From the NCBI GenBank assembly GCA_028583405.1, contig JAPTMU010000275.1, positions 112,001 to 176,000 on the forward strand: a stretch of DNA of 64,000 bases, given 5' to 3'. The position numbers and the translations under genes are program-made. The notes under the pieces were generated by a model. That model did not search any database and was not told where the DNA came from. It saw only the letters and a program-made list of their open reading frames with translations. Each line of letters opens with the position of its first letter. The stretch's first letter is position 1. Origin of the DNA: Pogonophryne albipinna. Taxonomy: Eukaryota; Chordata; Actinopteri; Perciformes; Artedidraconidae. Shown in pieces: positions 1 to 11,856 of this stretch.

Positions 1-1960
1 ACTCCATGCACGACCAGAGTGACTTCTTCTCTGCTCAGACCGAGCCTGTCAGCCGCTACATGAGTGATGTAGTTGGTGTCTGATGCGAGGTCAATCAGAG
101 CTCCAATCTTCTGCCCCGCGTTGACAGTGAATTCCAACAGCATCATGATGACAGGGTGCTCGGTCAGTCTATTCTTCTCCAGAAGTCCACCTTCATCCTT
201 CCTAGAGCTCCTTGTCACTGAAGTCTTGTTGCTGTTACTGAAAGCTTTCTTGATCTCCGCCGCCGCCTCTGGGGAACATTTGGACAAGGCTAGCTTTTGT
301 TCTTCTGTTAGCTCCCTTACCCCCTCGTTGCCTTTTCCAAGTTTCCCCTTTGGTAGCTGTTCCCATTTTGGACAGAGGAGGTAGTGGTGGTCGGAGGAGG
401 TCCCCTCTTGGCAGTCTTCCCTGTTGGAGAGGAACCTGTCTGTGCACTCTTCTCCCACGTCGTGACATCCAAGACAAACGCGGCATGCTCCTACCTTCTT
501 CACAGCAGTTTTTCTCTCAGCCAAGCCAAACCCCTTGAACTTCTTGCAGAAGGATAACTTGTTATTGTGTTTCTCCTCTCCACACACAATGCACTCACCT
601 TCTGGAGTGTCCCTTCTGGTGGATTTTGTGTAGGCATACTTTCTCTTGAACCTGTTTTTCGGCTTTTCCATTTTCTCAGATGGGTGATTCTCACGAAACC
701 ACCGTTGGTCATGTCCAGATGTCTCTGTTATTTTCAGTTGTTCCAAGCTCTCTAGAATTTCTCCTTGCTCCTTCAGGAACTTCAGAAGCGCATTGAAATG
801 GTTGACTGGGGTGACACCGTTTTCGGGCTTAGTCTTGAAGATGACCCACTCTCGCTTCACCTGGTCGGTCAACTTGACATCATTTTTTACCATCTCTTCC
901 ATGCGGTCTAGAAGCTGGAACTTCTTGACTTCAGGCGACCCGGACGGTTCTCCCTGCTTCTGCAAAGATTCCCAGTCCTTTTTCCAGCGGTGAAACTCTT
1001 TCATACTGCCACTGAACTTGGGAAGGCTTACCGGCTTGAGTCGTATCTTTGATATCGCGCCCATTGGGTTTTCTCTGGGTTCCGTGCCTGCCACGCCAGT
1101 AGTGTGCGCTTCTTCCACTGCTTTATGCTGCGCTTTCATGAGGTCAAACCGTGCTTCTTCTGCTGCAATCTGAGTCTCTGCCAATTTAGAGCGTTGGGCC
1201 TGGTCTTGCCTTAGCTGAACCAGGGCGAACTGGGCGCTCTCATCCTCTACTGCAATGCGCGCTTCCTCTGCAGAAATTTGAATCTTGCACGTTGGGTCTC
1301 GGCTAACTTGGTGCGCTCATCCTCTGCTGCGGTGCGTGCCAACTCTGCTGCACCGCACGCTTTGTTAAACTCAGCTTCCTTTTGAAGCTTGAGTGCGTTT
1401 TTCCTTGTCTCCAGCTGGCGCACTATCTCTTCCACATATTTTCTAGCAGTCACAGGAGCCCATTCCCTCCAGGTGCTGTGCACTTCCTTTAATTCCTGAA
1501 TGAGCATTTCTAAATGTTTAAGCTGCTTTTCGTAATTCTCATAGCTCACCAGGTCAATTTGTGTCGCTTCTGCGTCCTCATAGACCTTTTCAGCTTCCCC
1601 GATGACAAACATCACTCTCTTTTCTCCATGCCTAGACCAAAGGTTTGCTTTAATCACTTCACTGACCTCTTCAAGCCTTTGGCTGGTCTCTCCATCCGTC
1701 TTTTCCATGTCTGCCCTCAGCTCTTCTGGTACTTGGTCCTCGTCGCTATCAGCGTTCAGAATTAATTGCATCAGGTATTCACTGTTGGCCTCTGTGACTT
1801 TGGTGGCGGCCTTGTGGACTTCACTATATTCTTTCATCAACTATTCCTCTAACATAGTGTTCACCGTCTTTGTTACTGAGTTCACCTTATGACCTAGAGC
1901 TACCTCCACCCTCGTCCGCAGGTCTTTCAGATGCTTCACTGTTTCCTCCCCCTTAATCAT
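1..1960 (-). pseudogene. BEL/Pao retrotransposon gag-protease relic, copy 1 (partial)
   Basis: On the minus strand a gag-like reading frame can start at the ATG at 1960. It meets an in-frame TAG near 1843, resumes as a charged coiled-coil-like segment (1840-1247), shifts frame near 1278, and continues toward position 1. That last segment carries a Cys/His-rich knuckle region (roughly 480-610) and the start of a retropepsin-like region, cut by the window edge. The layout (helical gag, DUF1759-like region, CCHC-type cluster, DUF1758-like protease) is that of BEL/Pao elements. No RT is present. The in-frame stop and the frameshift are shared with copy 2, so they are real decay rather than sequencing error. 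Confidence 0.8.
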
Positions 1961-1984
1961 CTCTCTGAATTTAAGGTTCAGTTT

Positions 1985-2180
1985 AGCTCAATCTGTCTTG
2001 TCCTGGCTAGCTAGCTGGATCGCTAGCTGGTTACCTCCGTTTTCTAGCCAACAGCTTGGTGACTTTGTTTTAGCTAGCTTCTACTTTACTCCATGGGTAG
2101 CTTCGTTTGCTAACCAATAGCTTGGTGTCTTTGACTTTGATAGCTAGCTTGGGTTCGTATGCTAGCACCCTTCAGTCTGC
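1985..2180. repeat. GCTAGC-rich junction between the Gypsy and BEL relics
   Basis: This stretch repeats loose GCTAGC/TAGCTAGC motifs about ten times and separates the Gypsy RNase H end from the BEL gag start. It could be the BEL 5' leader or LTR remnant. No clean LTR ends or target duplication were found. Confidence 0.4.
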
Positions 2181-4554
2181 TAGCTAGTTATTGAGAGTGG
2201 CAGGAACAAACAGACGGTTAACAGGACAGGCACTTGGGCTGGGTGTTTAGCATGAGAGCGCTTGACCTTATCCTCCACCTCCCAGGTCACCAGACCAATG
2301 ACACATGTAGAAGCGATGATATTCTCAAGATGAGATGGAGAGCTCTCTGGCTGGAACTGGCGAGACAGGGCGTCAGGTTTGATGTTCTTAGAACCAGGTC
2401 TGTATGAAAGAGAGAAATCAAAGCGCGTGAAAAAAAGAACCCATCTGGCTTGACGAGAGTTCAGCCACTTAGCTGAACGGATGTACTCCAAATTGTTGTG
2501 GTCAGTCCAGACCACAAAAGGCTGCTCTGCTCCCTCCAACCAGTGTCTCCATTCTTCCAGGGCAAGTTTCACTGCCAACAGTTCTCGATTTCCAATGTCA
2601 TAATTTCTTTCTGCTGGGGACAGCTTCCGAGAGAAGAAGGCACACGGGTGACTCTTCTGATCCTCGGCCGACCGAGAAAGAACTGCCCCAACTGCCCCAA
2701 CTCCAGTGTCCGACGCATCTACCTCTACAATAAACTGCAGAGTAGGATCTGGAAAAATAAAAATAGGAGCAGAGGTGAAGCGCGATTTTAACTCACCAAA
2801 AGCCCCTTCTGCCACAGGGGACCACCGGAAGGGAATGTTCTGAGAGGTGAGAGCTGTGAGAGGGGCTGCCACCAAACTGTAGTTTCGAATGAACCTACGG
2901 TAGAAGTTGGCAAAACCCAGAAAGCGTTGGAGCTCCTTGCGTGTTGAAGGGCGTGGCCAGTCAGTCACCGCCTTGGTCTTGTCAGGGCCCATCTAGATGT
3001 TTCCGGTGGAGACCACAAATCCCAGGAAGGGGACTTCTGTGGTGTGGAACACACACTTCTCGGCCTTGACGAACAGGTGGTTCTCCAAGAGCCTCTGGAG
3101 GACTAGGCGAATATGGACCACATGCTCCTGTTTTGACTTGGAAAAAATCTAAATGTCATCTAGGTATACCGCAACACAGATATTGAGTAGATCCCGCAGA
3201 ACATCATTCACCAACCCCTGGAAGACTGCAGGTGCATTGGTGAGTCCAAAAGGCATGACTAAATACTCATAATGTCCACTAGGAGTATTCAATTCCGTCT
3301 TCCACTCGTCCCCCTCCCTGATTCTCACCAAATGGTACGCGTTACGTAGGTCCAGCTTGGTAAAAATAGTAGCGCCTTGTAACAGTTCAAATGCAGAGGA
3401 AACAAGTAGAAGGGGGTACCTGTTCTTGACAGTGATGTTATTGAGTCCTCTGTAGTCAATGCATGGGCGCAGAGTCTTATCCTTCTTACCCACGAAGAAA
3501 AAACCTGCACCAGCAGGAGATGATGAAGGTCGGATAAGTCCTGCATCCAAAGAGTCATTGATATACTTCTTCATTGACTTAGTTTCAGGAGCCGATAAAG
3601 AAAAAAGTCGACCTCTAGGGGGAGAAGTACCAGGTAACAGGTCAATAGGACAGTCATTAGCACGATGAGGCGGGAGTGAGCTGGCCCAAACCTTGTTAAA
3701 GGCCCCTTTATTGTCCCAGTAATCCTTGGGAACACCGGGAATGTCTTGACACTCAGAGGTAATCGGCTGACTGGAATCAATTGAGGAACTAGATTTTAAG
3801 CAGACAGCATGACAATGAGCACTCCACTCTCTAATAGTCCCTGAAGCCCAATCTATATGAGGATTATGCCTTCTTAACCATGGAAACTCCAAAATGACAG
3901 GCTGATGTGGTGCATGGATAAGGTGAAAAGAGAGTGTTTCGCTGTGATTACCAGACATGTTCATTTGAACAGGAGTTGAATGGTGTGTCACTCTGCAGAG
4001 AAGACGACCATCTAGAGCTGTAGCATTGATAGGCTTCTCCAAAACCTCCCGACCAAGTCCCATCTGGAAGGCCAGTGTTATGTCCAAAAGACTGGCATCA
4101 GCACCAGAGTCAATAAGAACTGCCACAGTGTGCATTTTCCCCGAGCAACTCAGCTGAGCATGGATTAGGGGTCGAGAGGGCATTTCTAAATTCATAATTC
4201 GGCTCACCAGCGCCCTCTGGATGACTGGTGAGCCCTGCCTTTTACAGGACAAGAGGAGGCAAAATGACCCTCCTGGCCGCAGTACAAACAGCAGTTGTCC
4301 CGCAGGCGGCGCTGTCATTCTGCCTCGGAGAGCCGGGTCCACCCCAGCTGCATTGGTTCAGAAGAGTTAGAAAATCCTCCTCTCACCTGTTCAGTAGCAT
4401 GCGCAGACGGGAGAGGCGGGGCCTGAGGGGCGACGGAGAAAACCCTCTCTCTCCTCCGCTCCCGAAGAAGGCAGTCAATGCGGATGGAGAGAGCCACCAG
4501 CTCATCTAAATCAGCAGGAAGGTCCCGAGCTGCCAGTTCGTCTTTAAAGAGCAA
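2180..4554 (-). pseudogene. Ty3/Gypsy gag C-terminus, protease, RT and RNase H, copy 1
   Basis: Read on the minus strand. The gag tail (4554-4315) ends at a TGA and is followed by a CCHC knuckle near 4300-4240. The 397-codon frame (4342-3149) carries the retropepsin motif LIDSGADASLLD and the RT core with YLDD next to a TAG stop. A second stop lies near 2993. The 270-codon frame (2992-2180) has RT connection and RNase H motifs such as VDASDTGVG and TDHNNLEY. Integrase is missing: the frame shifts near 2240 and the element stops at about 2185. Gag is split from its N-terminal half (10113-10772) by a DNA transposon. This is a dead, truncated element; the clade is typical of fish Gypsy. Confidence 0.9.
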
Positions 4555-5682
4555 CTTGCAGGTTTTTTTTTTTACTACATTTATGCTTAACCTTGCCTGA
4601 AAATTACAATTAAAAATGTTAATGCAGGATTTGATATGTTTTACAAGACATAAGGGCAGGAATTCAGAGGAAAAGGAGCCGTTTTGAGCTCTGCTACTAA
4701 AAACTGCTTTTTTTTAACGTCATACGTCAAACGCGTCACATTACGTCACATGGGGGAGCATCTTTCTCGGACTCGTTCTCTGCCCAATCCGCGGCAGTAG
4801 TTTGTAGTTGGTTTGAGCGGTTGTGATTTAGTGAGCTGGTATTTTTTCGGTAATTTTACAATGCATTTCACCATTTGTAATCATGGTGAGCTTGTGTTTG
4901 TGCAGGTTGCACAAACTCGAGCCTGTCAGGACATCGAGTCCACAGTTTCCCTCATGGGAAAAGGACTGGAGCTAGCGTTCGTTCGTGGGTGCGTTGTGCA
5001 TCCACCTCCCTGCAGCACATACTCTCCACAGCTTTATCAGGAAACCATATTACATCTCTCTCCCCCCCTTCGCTGCTCTCTCTCTCTCCCCTCCGGTACA
5101 CGGCACCAGTAAGACATAGTGTGGAGTTGCATTAGGTAACGCTGTGATGGCTGTACTGCTCCAGCCGTCTCCTTTGTGTTTGTTTGTTTCCCCCTGTCTG
5201 TGTTGTTTGTGTGGGCGTGGTGGCTGTCACTCCTGGCTCCCGGCTCAACCTCCACTCACCTGCTGCAATCAGCTGTGCACCCTCCCCGACTACACACCTG
5301 CTTTCCATCAAGCCATTTACAACGGCATATCAACAGAGGCTCCACAACCTTTCTCCGCCAGATCGTCAAGTGAACCAGTCAAGTGATTCATTCAGGAAAT
5401 GAAGCAGTTGCTGGTTCGGACGTCACATGTCACGTGATTTGAAGCAGTTGTTGCTTCTGACGTCATATGTTACGTGATTTGAAGCACTGCTTCTATGGAA
5501 TAGGAAATCCAGAGTTGAAGCTCCGTTCGAAGCTTCAGTGTCAAACTGCCATCACTAGCAATTTCTACAGGCTCGCACTACCTGTTAGCATCTGGCATCT
5601 GTTAGCATCTAGCTCTCCTGCTTACAAACATTTAGCCATCCCTGCTTATACAAGTAGTAGTTTTAGTTGTCTGCAATCTGCG

Positions 5683-6020
5683 GAGGCCTACTCCCACCTG
5701 TCGAGTACGGCTGTACTGAAGTGTTTTTCCCCCGGAGACGTCGCGAAGAGACGGAGTGGCTCCACCTGTTGCTGCCTGCGATCTGCGATCTGCGATCTAC
5801 GGAGGCCTGCTCCCACCTGTAGAGTACGGCTGTACTGGAGAGGTTTTTACCCCGGAGTCGCCGCGGAGAGACGGAGTGCATCCACGCTTCGGGCTTGGCC
5901 TGCTTCCACCGGGCGTGTGCTGCTGTGCGGAGGAGGATTTTATCACGGCTGGGGCCTGCTTTCCACCTGTCCTGGTTCTGCTGTTGCAGAGGCCTGCTTT
6001 CACCCCGGGGATACCACGGA
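5683..6020 (+). repeat. Repeated units in the LINE-alpha 5' leader
   Basis: Units starting GGAGGCCT(A/G)CTCCCACCTGT recur about every 125 bp (near 5683 and 5803, and a weaker third near 5990), each followed by a segment with CGGAG and AGACGGAGTG. Tandem 5' monomers in LINEs often carry promoter activity; that role is inferred here. Confidence 0.6.
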
Positions 6021-6408
6021 GGGACCGGAGCGCTTCCACGCTGCTGCTTTCGCCTGTCCTTTGCTGCTGTGCTGATTTGCTCCAGGAACATCGCGGATAC
6101 TGTGTGCTGGTCTGGGAAAATGGCCCATATCGGGATTCTGCTGTGCCTGTTAACTATTTTGGACTATGAGAAGATCTCTAGTCTTTCTGAGAAGTCTACT
6201 GGATTCAGGTCTGTTCTGCCACCCGCAGTGGGCATCCCCTGCAAAGGTTCGGATGTGTTACACAAACAATTACCGGTTGCCTTGTCACAGACAATCTGCT
6301 CGACAAAATATGTTTGTCTTTTTTGTTTTCCTGCGATGTTGGTTCTTCAGGACTGCTTCTTAAGCTCAAATCACACTCTCGCAGACTTTTCCGGTGTTTC
6401 TAAAGTAG

Positions 6409-9031
6409 ATGACAATGTATGTGTGTCGCTTAAGAGGAAAAGATGCCTGTTTTTTGTTGTTGTTATTACTGTCAGGAAATGTACAACCTAACCCTGGTCC
6501 GCCCAGTAGTAGTAGTCAGATCGCTACTCCTGCTGATTTTAAAGCTAGGTCTGGGTTGGGTTTCATCCACTTGAATGCGCGCAGTCTGTTAGGTAAACTA
6601 GATTTTGTCCGTATCTGGGCGACTCGACTGACGCTGACGTCATTGTTTTAGCAGAAACATGGCGAAATAAATCTATTGTGGCCTCTGACATTGCCTTAAA
6701 TGGTTATAATGTGTATCGTTCCGACCGGCCTAATAAAGGTGGTGGCGTTGCCATTTATGTTAAGAATAAGTTCAGTGTATCCACATTAGTTTCCAAATCT
6801 ATCAGTAAGCAATTTGAATTTTTAGCCATAAATATAGAAGTGGCAAAGGGTCAACAGGTCATGGTCGTGGGCTGTTACAGACCCCCCTCAGCTGTCAAAG
6901 ACTCCTTGTCTTCGCTAGCAAATCTTTTATCGCAACTAGACTACAAGGAAATAGTGCTACTTGGAGATTTTAACTGGGACTGGTTAACTACAGTGTCAGA
7001 GGATTTTAAAAACCTTTGTATCTCTTTAAATGTTACTCAGATTGTTGACAGTCCTACTCGCCCTAATATTAAGTCCCCAAATAAATCCTCCCTAATTGAT
7101 CTCATTCTAACTAATGCTCCCTATAAATACTTATCTGTGGGAGTATTTGCGAATGACCTGAGTGATCACTGTGTTGTAGCCACAATTAGGGACACTAAGG
7201 TTCAAAAGGTTAAACCTCGTATTATTATTAAGAGAGACATAAAACATTTTGTGGAGCAGGGTTCTGTTCATGATCTGTTTGGGTTTGATTGGGGAAAAAT
7301 CGATCTGTGTGCTGATGTAGAAACTGCATGGTCTTATTTTTATCTTGGTTTTATGGAGATCATTGATAGACATGCACCCCTGCGTACATTTAGAGTAAAG
7401 GGACGAGACAATCCTTGGTTTTCTGCTGAATTATCTAGTCTCCTTCATGAGAGAAACAAGGCCTGGGCAAAGGCTAGGAAATCAGGCTCAGAGGTAGAAT
7501 GGCTGCATTTTAGGCAGCTAAGGAATAGCTTCACATTCAAATGTCAAAAGTGCAAAGTCGAAGTACTATTTGTCAGTTACCACAGAAAACCTAAATAATC
7601 CTAGGAAATTTTGGAAAGCCATAAAATCGATATCCACCGGTGAGATCCGTAATGAGCAACCTCCGTGCCTTACCACAGCATCTGGCTCTATATCGGACAG
7701 GGCTACTATGCTAAATTACTTTAATGAGCATTTTGTGTCCTGTGGCTCTCTGTTTTATTCTGTGACTAACTCTGCTTCTGTGAACACCCCAATCTGTGAC
7801 TCTGAACAATGTGGTCTGGAAAACCCTTTCAGTTTTACTCCTTTTACTGTCAATGTTGTTCATGAAGCCTTATCTAAGCTAGATCCTAAGAAACCGGCTG
7901 GCCCGGACAACGTAGAACCTTTCTTTTTAAAGATAGCTGCAGATTTTATTACTCCTCCTCTTACTACTCTTTTTAACCTCTCCCTCAGCACAAATGCAAT
8001 TCCAAAAGTATGGAAGTCAGCTTATGTCTTGCCTTTGCTAAAAGGAGGGGAGGCAACTATTTTAAATAACTATAGGCCAATCTCAAAATTGTCAGTTCTG
8101 GCGAATGTGCTCGAACGCCTAGTGAGTGAACAGGTAAAGGAGTTTTTATGTAAGAATGATATCCTGTCTAAACATCAGTCAGGCTTCAGAAAGCAACATA
8201 GCACCATCACTGCGACAATGAAAGTGGTGAATGACATTACAAGTATTTTAGATAATAAGCAGAGTTGTGCAGCTCTGTTTATTGACCTTTCCAAAGCGTT
8301 TGACACCGTTGCTCATCGCATTTTGAAGCAGAGGCTACTCAGTATTGGCATATCCAGCCATGCAGTGGGGTGGTTTGTGAACTACCTCTCTGAAAGGTCC
8401 CAATGTGTTCAGTTTGATGGGCTGTCTTCTGAGTGGTTAAACATTGCTAATGGTGTTCCTCAAGGTTATGTTTTAGGTCCACTTTTATTCTCCATATATA
8501 TCAACAGTTTAGGTGAAAATGTGGATGAAGCTACTTTATATTTTTATGCGGATGATACCGTGATGTCCTGTGCAGGTCCCTCCATTAAGGAGGCTGTTGT
8601 TAAATTACAGGCTATTTTTAACATTATTCAGACTCAGCTCGCTGAGCTTAAGCTTCTTTTAAATGTTGATAAAACCTAACCTTTCTAAAGCTAAAAAGAC
8701 TACAGACACTGCTTTGGATATTGTTACTATGCAAGGACAAGAACTCAAAGTGGTTACCTGTTATAAATACCTTGGTATCTGGCTTGATGATTGTCTTACT
8801 TTTAAACTTCAGGTCATTAATCTGCTTAAAAAGCTGAGGGTTAGACTAGGTTTCTTTTTCAGAAACAAGTCCCGTTTCTCATTTGAAGCCAGGAAAATTC
8901 TAGTCACTGTGACCTTTTTACCTGTACTGGACTATGGTGATTTGATCTATATGAATGCACCTATCCATTGTCTGGAAAAGTTAGATGCCGCCTATCACAG
9001 TGCCCTGAGATTTGTTACTAATTGTAAATAA
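6409..9031 (+). pseudogene. LINE-alpha endonuclease-reverse transcriptase, broken, copy 1
   Basis: The frame starts with a leucine run followed by SGNVQPNPGP, then APE endonuclease motifs (FIHLNARSLLGKLDFV, GDFNWDW, LSDHCVV) and RT motifs (KPAGPDNVEP, GFRKQHST, FIDLSKAFDTVAH, NGVPQG, FYADDT). It is broken by frameshifts near 6625 and 7560, and by a ~9-base deletion near 8676 after the residues LLNVDKT. The downstream C-terminal homology runs to about 9390 after a TAA at 9029. The break near 6625 is absent from copy 2; those near 7560 and 8676 are shared. Confidence 0.88.
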
Positions 9032-9549
9032 CTTACACATCACTGTACCCTGTATGCCAGGGCAGGTCTGCCTTCACTAACTGTACAGAGGCTCAGTCAT
9101 TGGTACATGTTCATCTATAAAGCCATGTTGGGTAAACTACCTTTTTATATCTGCTCTCTGATCTCTCGACGAATTGAAAGTACTTATTGCCTGAGATCTC
9201 ATGATGTTGTTTTATTAAATGTGCCAAGTGCTAGGACTGTCTTAGGGAAGAAAGCTTTTAGTTGAGCAGCTCCACTAACTTGGAACAGTCTGCAAACATG
9301 TTTAAAACTGAGCACTTTGGTTCCCCTGCATCATTTTAAAACTCGGCTGGGTGACATGCTGTTTGATACTCATGGTACCTTTCACTGTAAATAGAGTTTG
9401 TAAACTGTACCCTGTACATTATGTTGTATGTCATCCTTATTGTTGTTCTGTTGTTTTTATGTTACATGTGTAACTATTGTCCTGCAGGTCACTCTTGAAA
9501 AAGAGATCTTTTGATCTCAATTGGCTTTCACCTGGTTAAATAAAGGCTA

Positions 9550-9632
9550 CAAACAAGTATCAGCCGTATCTCGCACCGTAGTGTGGAGTTGCATTAGGTA
9601 ACGCAAGATACGGCTGATACTTGCGCATTAGT
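9550..9632. repeat. Hairpin across the LINE-alpha 3' junction
   Basis: CAAGTATCAGCCGTATCT ends the LINE just before the 26-bp target duplication. Its reverse complement AGATACGGCTGATACTTG follows just after the duplication. The two arms enclose the target duplication. Confidence 0.75.
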
Positions 9633-10112
9633 TTCTGTTATGGATCAGAATCAACAGTCCTGCCAGTAACGTTACTATATTATCAATACTACTTTAGTTA
9701 TAGCCTGATATATGATTGCTAACTTTACAATGTTGTGATGTGACCGACGTTAGCTAACATTAACTGTAGCTAACGCCGGTCACTCACCAAGACAGCTGCT
9801 CTGTTCTCCACTGGTTCTCCACACACCAAAGCTCAATTTCTCTCCGATGGCCGTTATCTTTTCTAATCATTGGCTGCTCCTGGTCTCTTGGACGCATAGC
9901 AGGCTCATAATTATAATCATATGCATTCGAATATATATTTTCAACCTCTTCTGTGTCAAAACTAGCATTGTGATCCATGTTTATTCATACGTTAGACCGG
10001 CCGCTCTCCTCCATGTTACGTCACGTGCGGAGGCTTTTTTATGCGGAAGTGAAAATGTCTTACTAAAACGACGCCAGATGTCACTGTAGTGTATATTTCT
10101 TTATATTTTTCT

Positions 10113-10772
10113 CTAACCTGCAAGTTGCTCTTTAAGGCGAACCGACTGACCGTTGTAGAAGGCATCGAGAAATGAAGAAGCCTTCCATTTACTCTCGGCG
10201 GCTATGGTACGAAACTCGATGGAGTAATCTGACACAGATCTCCCTCCTTGCGCCAGGTTAAACAGTCCCCGAGCAACCTCTCTTCCGGGTGTAGCGTGAT
10301 CAAAAAATGTACGCAGTTCATCGGAGAATAAGCTTACAGACGAGCAGGCAAAGGATTGTTTCTTCCATTCGGCGGAACCCCAGTCTTTAGCTTTGCCCAT
10401 GAGAAGAGAGACAATATACCCCACCCGGGATCTTTCTGTTGGGAAGGTGGAAGGCTGAAGCTCGAAGGCGAGGGAACATTGGACCAGGAATGGCCTGCAC
10501 GAACCTGGGGCTCCAGAGTAGCGTTCCGGAGGAGGCAGGCGTGCATCCGACGCCGGAGGATTCTGGATTCGAACAGCGGAAGCTGGAGTTAGATCCGGAC
10601 TTTGGACCGTAGGAGTAAGGTTCTGAAGATGATCACGGAGATTCACAAAGATCCGTTCTTGACGAGCGGCCATCTCCTGCATAGCTTCAGCCATGAAGGT
10701 AAGCTGCTGCTCGTGGCGTTGTAACATGACATCTTGCATCGGCGGTTCTGTCGCTGAGTCGGCTGGGTTCAT
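10113..10772 (-). pseudogene. Ty3/Gypsy gag N-terminal half, copy 1
   Basis: A 219-codon minus-strand frame starts MNPADSATEP. It has a helical N-terminus and the capsid-like region common in fish Gypsy gag (LPPPERYSGAPGSCRPFLVQC, then FNLAQGGRSVSDYSIEFRTI). It runs into the transposon TIR at 10131, and its continuation lies at 4554. The start codon sits about 15 bases after the LTR boundary at 10789. Confidence 0.88.
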
Positions 10773-10788
10773 GTTGGCCAGATTGTAC

Positions 10789-11126
10789 TGTCACGATCAC
10801 AGGTACAGATCAGAACCCAATAGCACGACACAGATACAACCAGTGTTTTGCAATGTTCAGTTTATTCAGGTCTGGGACAGGCAGGATCAAAACCAGGAAA
10901 TCCGTCAGACAGGCAACCAAAACCAGACAGGGAGCAGAAAGGAACTCGAGATCCGAATACAGGCAGGCAGGGGTCAAAAACCGGGCAGGACAAAAATCTA
11001 GGCTAGAGAATAACACACACTGGAAAGCTTGGCAGAAAAGACAAGACAATCTGGAAAAGGACAAGTGATAGTGAGGTGGTATAAATACTGTGGGGTGATG
11101 AGGGAATGAGTAACAGGTGAGGGAAT
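10789..11126 (-). mobile_element. Partial Gypsy LTR, copy 1
   Basis: Starting at TGTCACGATC (the LTR end next to gag), 338 bases match the solo LTR at 49982-50447 in reverse complement, with scattered differences. Identity stops near 11126, so the outer part of this 5' LTR is missing. Confidence 0.85.
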
Positions 11127-11269
11127 GCTCCGGTTATTGTACATACTTTGTCTCACTGGAATATTAACGGTCAGATTGAATACAACATCGACCCAATTTC
11201 TCCGGTCAATGACGGGAGAGTTTTGAAAGTGACAAAACACTGTTCCACACATTTAAAAACACTTAAACA

Positions 11270-11856
11270 ATGTTTACCCAGGATTCAGGCACCTTCCCTG
11301 GCTTGTAAAATGCGGTGATGCAGCCTGTTCTCTTGGTGCAGTCTGGGTGCAAGAGCCATGTGCTGCAAGGATCTCTCTGGGTGCGCTCTGTGAGTCTCAC
11401 ACCCCGCTTCTCTCTGGGTGCTCTCTCCCTCTATTCACACCACTTTCCCCCGCCCTTCAAAGACTTATTGCTGGGTAGAAAAGCCAGGTGCATCACCCTG
11501 GATCTCTGCATATGTGCCTGTGAGTCTGAGACCCTGCTAACAGCAGTGACTCTGCTGTTTTTACCTTCTTGTACATTTCATGATTTGAATGTGGACGAAA
11601 TGGACAGTTTTCTGTCCATATCACCGGCTGTTTAATGCAGTCAAATGCACATTTGAATTTAAACAGTTTAATGCACTTTTAACACTCATGTACCCACGAT
11701 TCAAGCTCCTTTCCTGTGTTATAAAGTGAGATGAAGCAGCCTGTTCTCTGGGTGCAAGAGTCATGTGCTGCAAGGAGCTCTCTGGGTGCGCTCTGTGGGT
11801 CTCACAGCCCGCTTCGCTCTGGCTGCACTCTGCCTCTATTCACACCACTTTTCCCC
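11270..11856. repeat. ~415-bp tandem repeat units, copy 1, cut by the gap
   Basis: Two units share a backbone of ATTCA(G/A)GC..CTT, GATGAAGCAGCCTGTTCTC, CATGTGCTGCAAGGA and a TAACAGCAGTGACTCTGCTG boundary. Units begin near 11278 and 11693. The second is cut by the N run. No coding content was recognised. Confidence 0.75.

Larger units (their letters stand above)
5143..9578 (+). mobile_element. LINE-alpha non-LTR retrotransposon, copy 1
   Basis: A near-complete APE-type LINE lies between 26-bp direct repeats beginning TAGTGTGGAG (5117-5142 and 9579-9604), a long target-site duplication. It has a GC-rich 5' leader with repeated ~125-bp units (5683-6020), an endonuclease-RT region (6409-9031), and a 3' end with TTAAATAAAGGCTAC near 9535-9550. 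The 3' end of the copy near 62745 carries an (ATGAA)n tail; this copy has instead a 25-base sequence that is inverted just beyond the target duplication. Clade assignment among CR1/L2/Rex1-like elements is not settled. Confidence 0.85.
4548..10131. mobile_element. TTAA-type DNA transposon inserted in Gypsy gag, copy 1
   Basis: The terminal inverted repeat AGAGCAACTTGCAGGTT at 4548 reappears inverted as AACCTGCAAGTTGCTCT ending at 10131. TTAA flanks both ends (4544-4547 and 10132-10135), and the two gag halves rejoin in register at this TTAA. TTAA target duplications are known from piggyBac and Kolobok elements; the termini do not decide between them. No transposase was recognised in the outer parts (4566-5116 and 9605-10110), so it is probably non-autonomous. 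Most of its length is a nested LINE. Confidence 0.85.
1..11856. repeat. Large direct duplication, copy 1
   Basis: Bases 1-11856 match 13458-25308 almost base for base; the offset drifts only from 13457 to 13452 through small indels. The match runs up to the last base before the N gap at 11857, where copy 2 simply continues. Several indels lie in homopolymers (for example near 3727 versus 17183, and in four short G, C or T runs at 5160-5240), and each copy has frameshifts the other lacks. That pattern fits two error-bearing long-read contigs of one locus better than an old duplication, but a recent real duplication cannot be excluded. Confidence 0.95.

Noticed and set aside
5144..5402. Three overlapping small frames and antisense frames in the LINE leader
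   Set aside because: They differ between the two copies because of indels and lie in the LINE 5' UTR.
9784..10089. Small genes at the right arm of the TTAA transposon
   Set aside because: Short unconserved frames on both strands with no motif.
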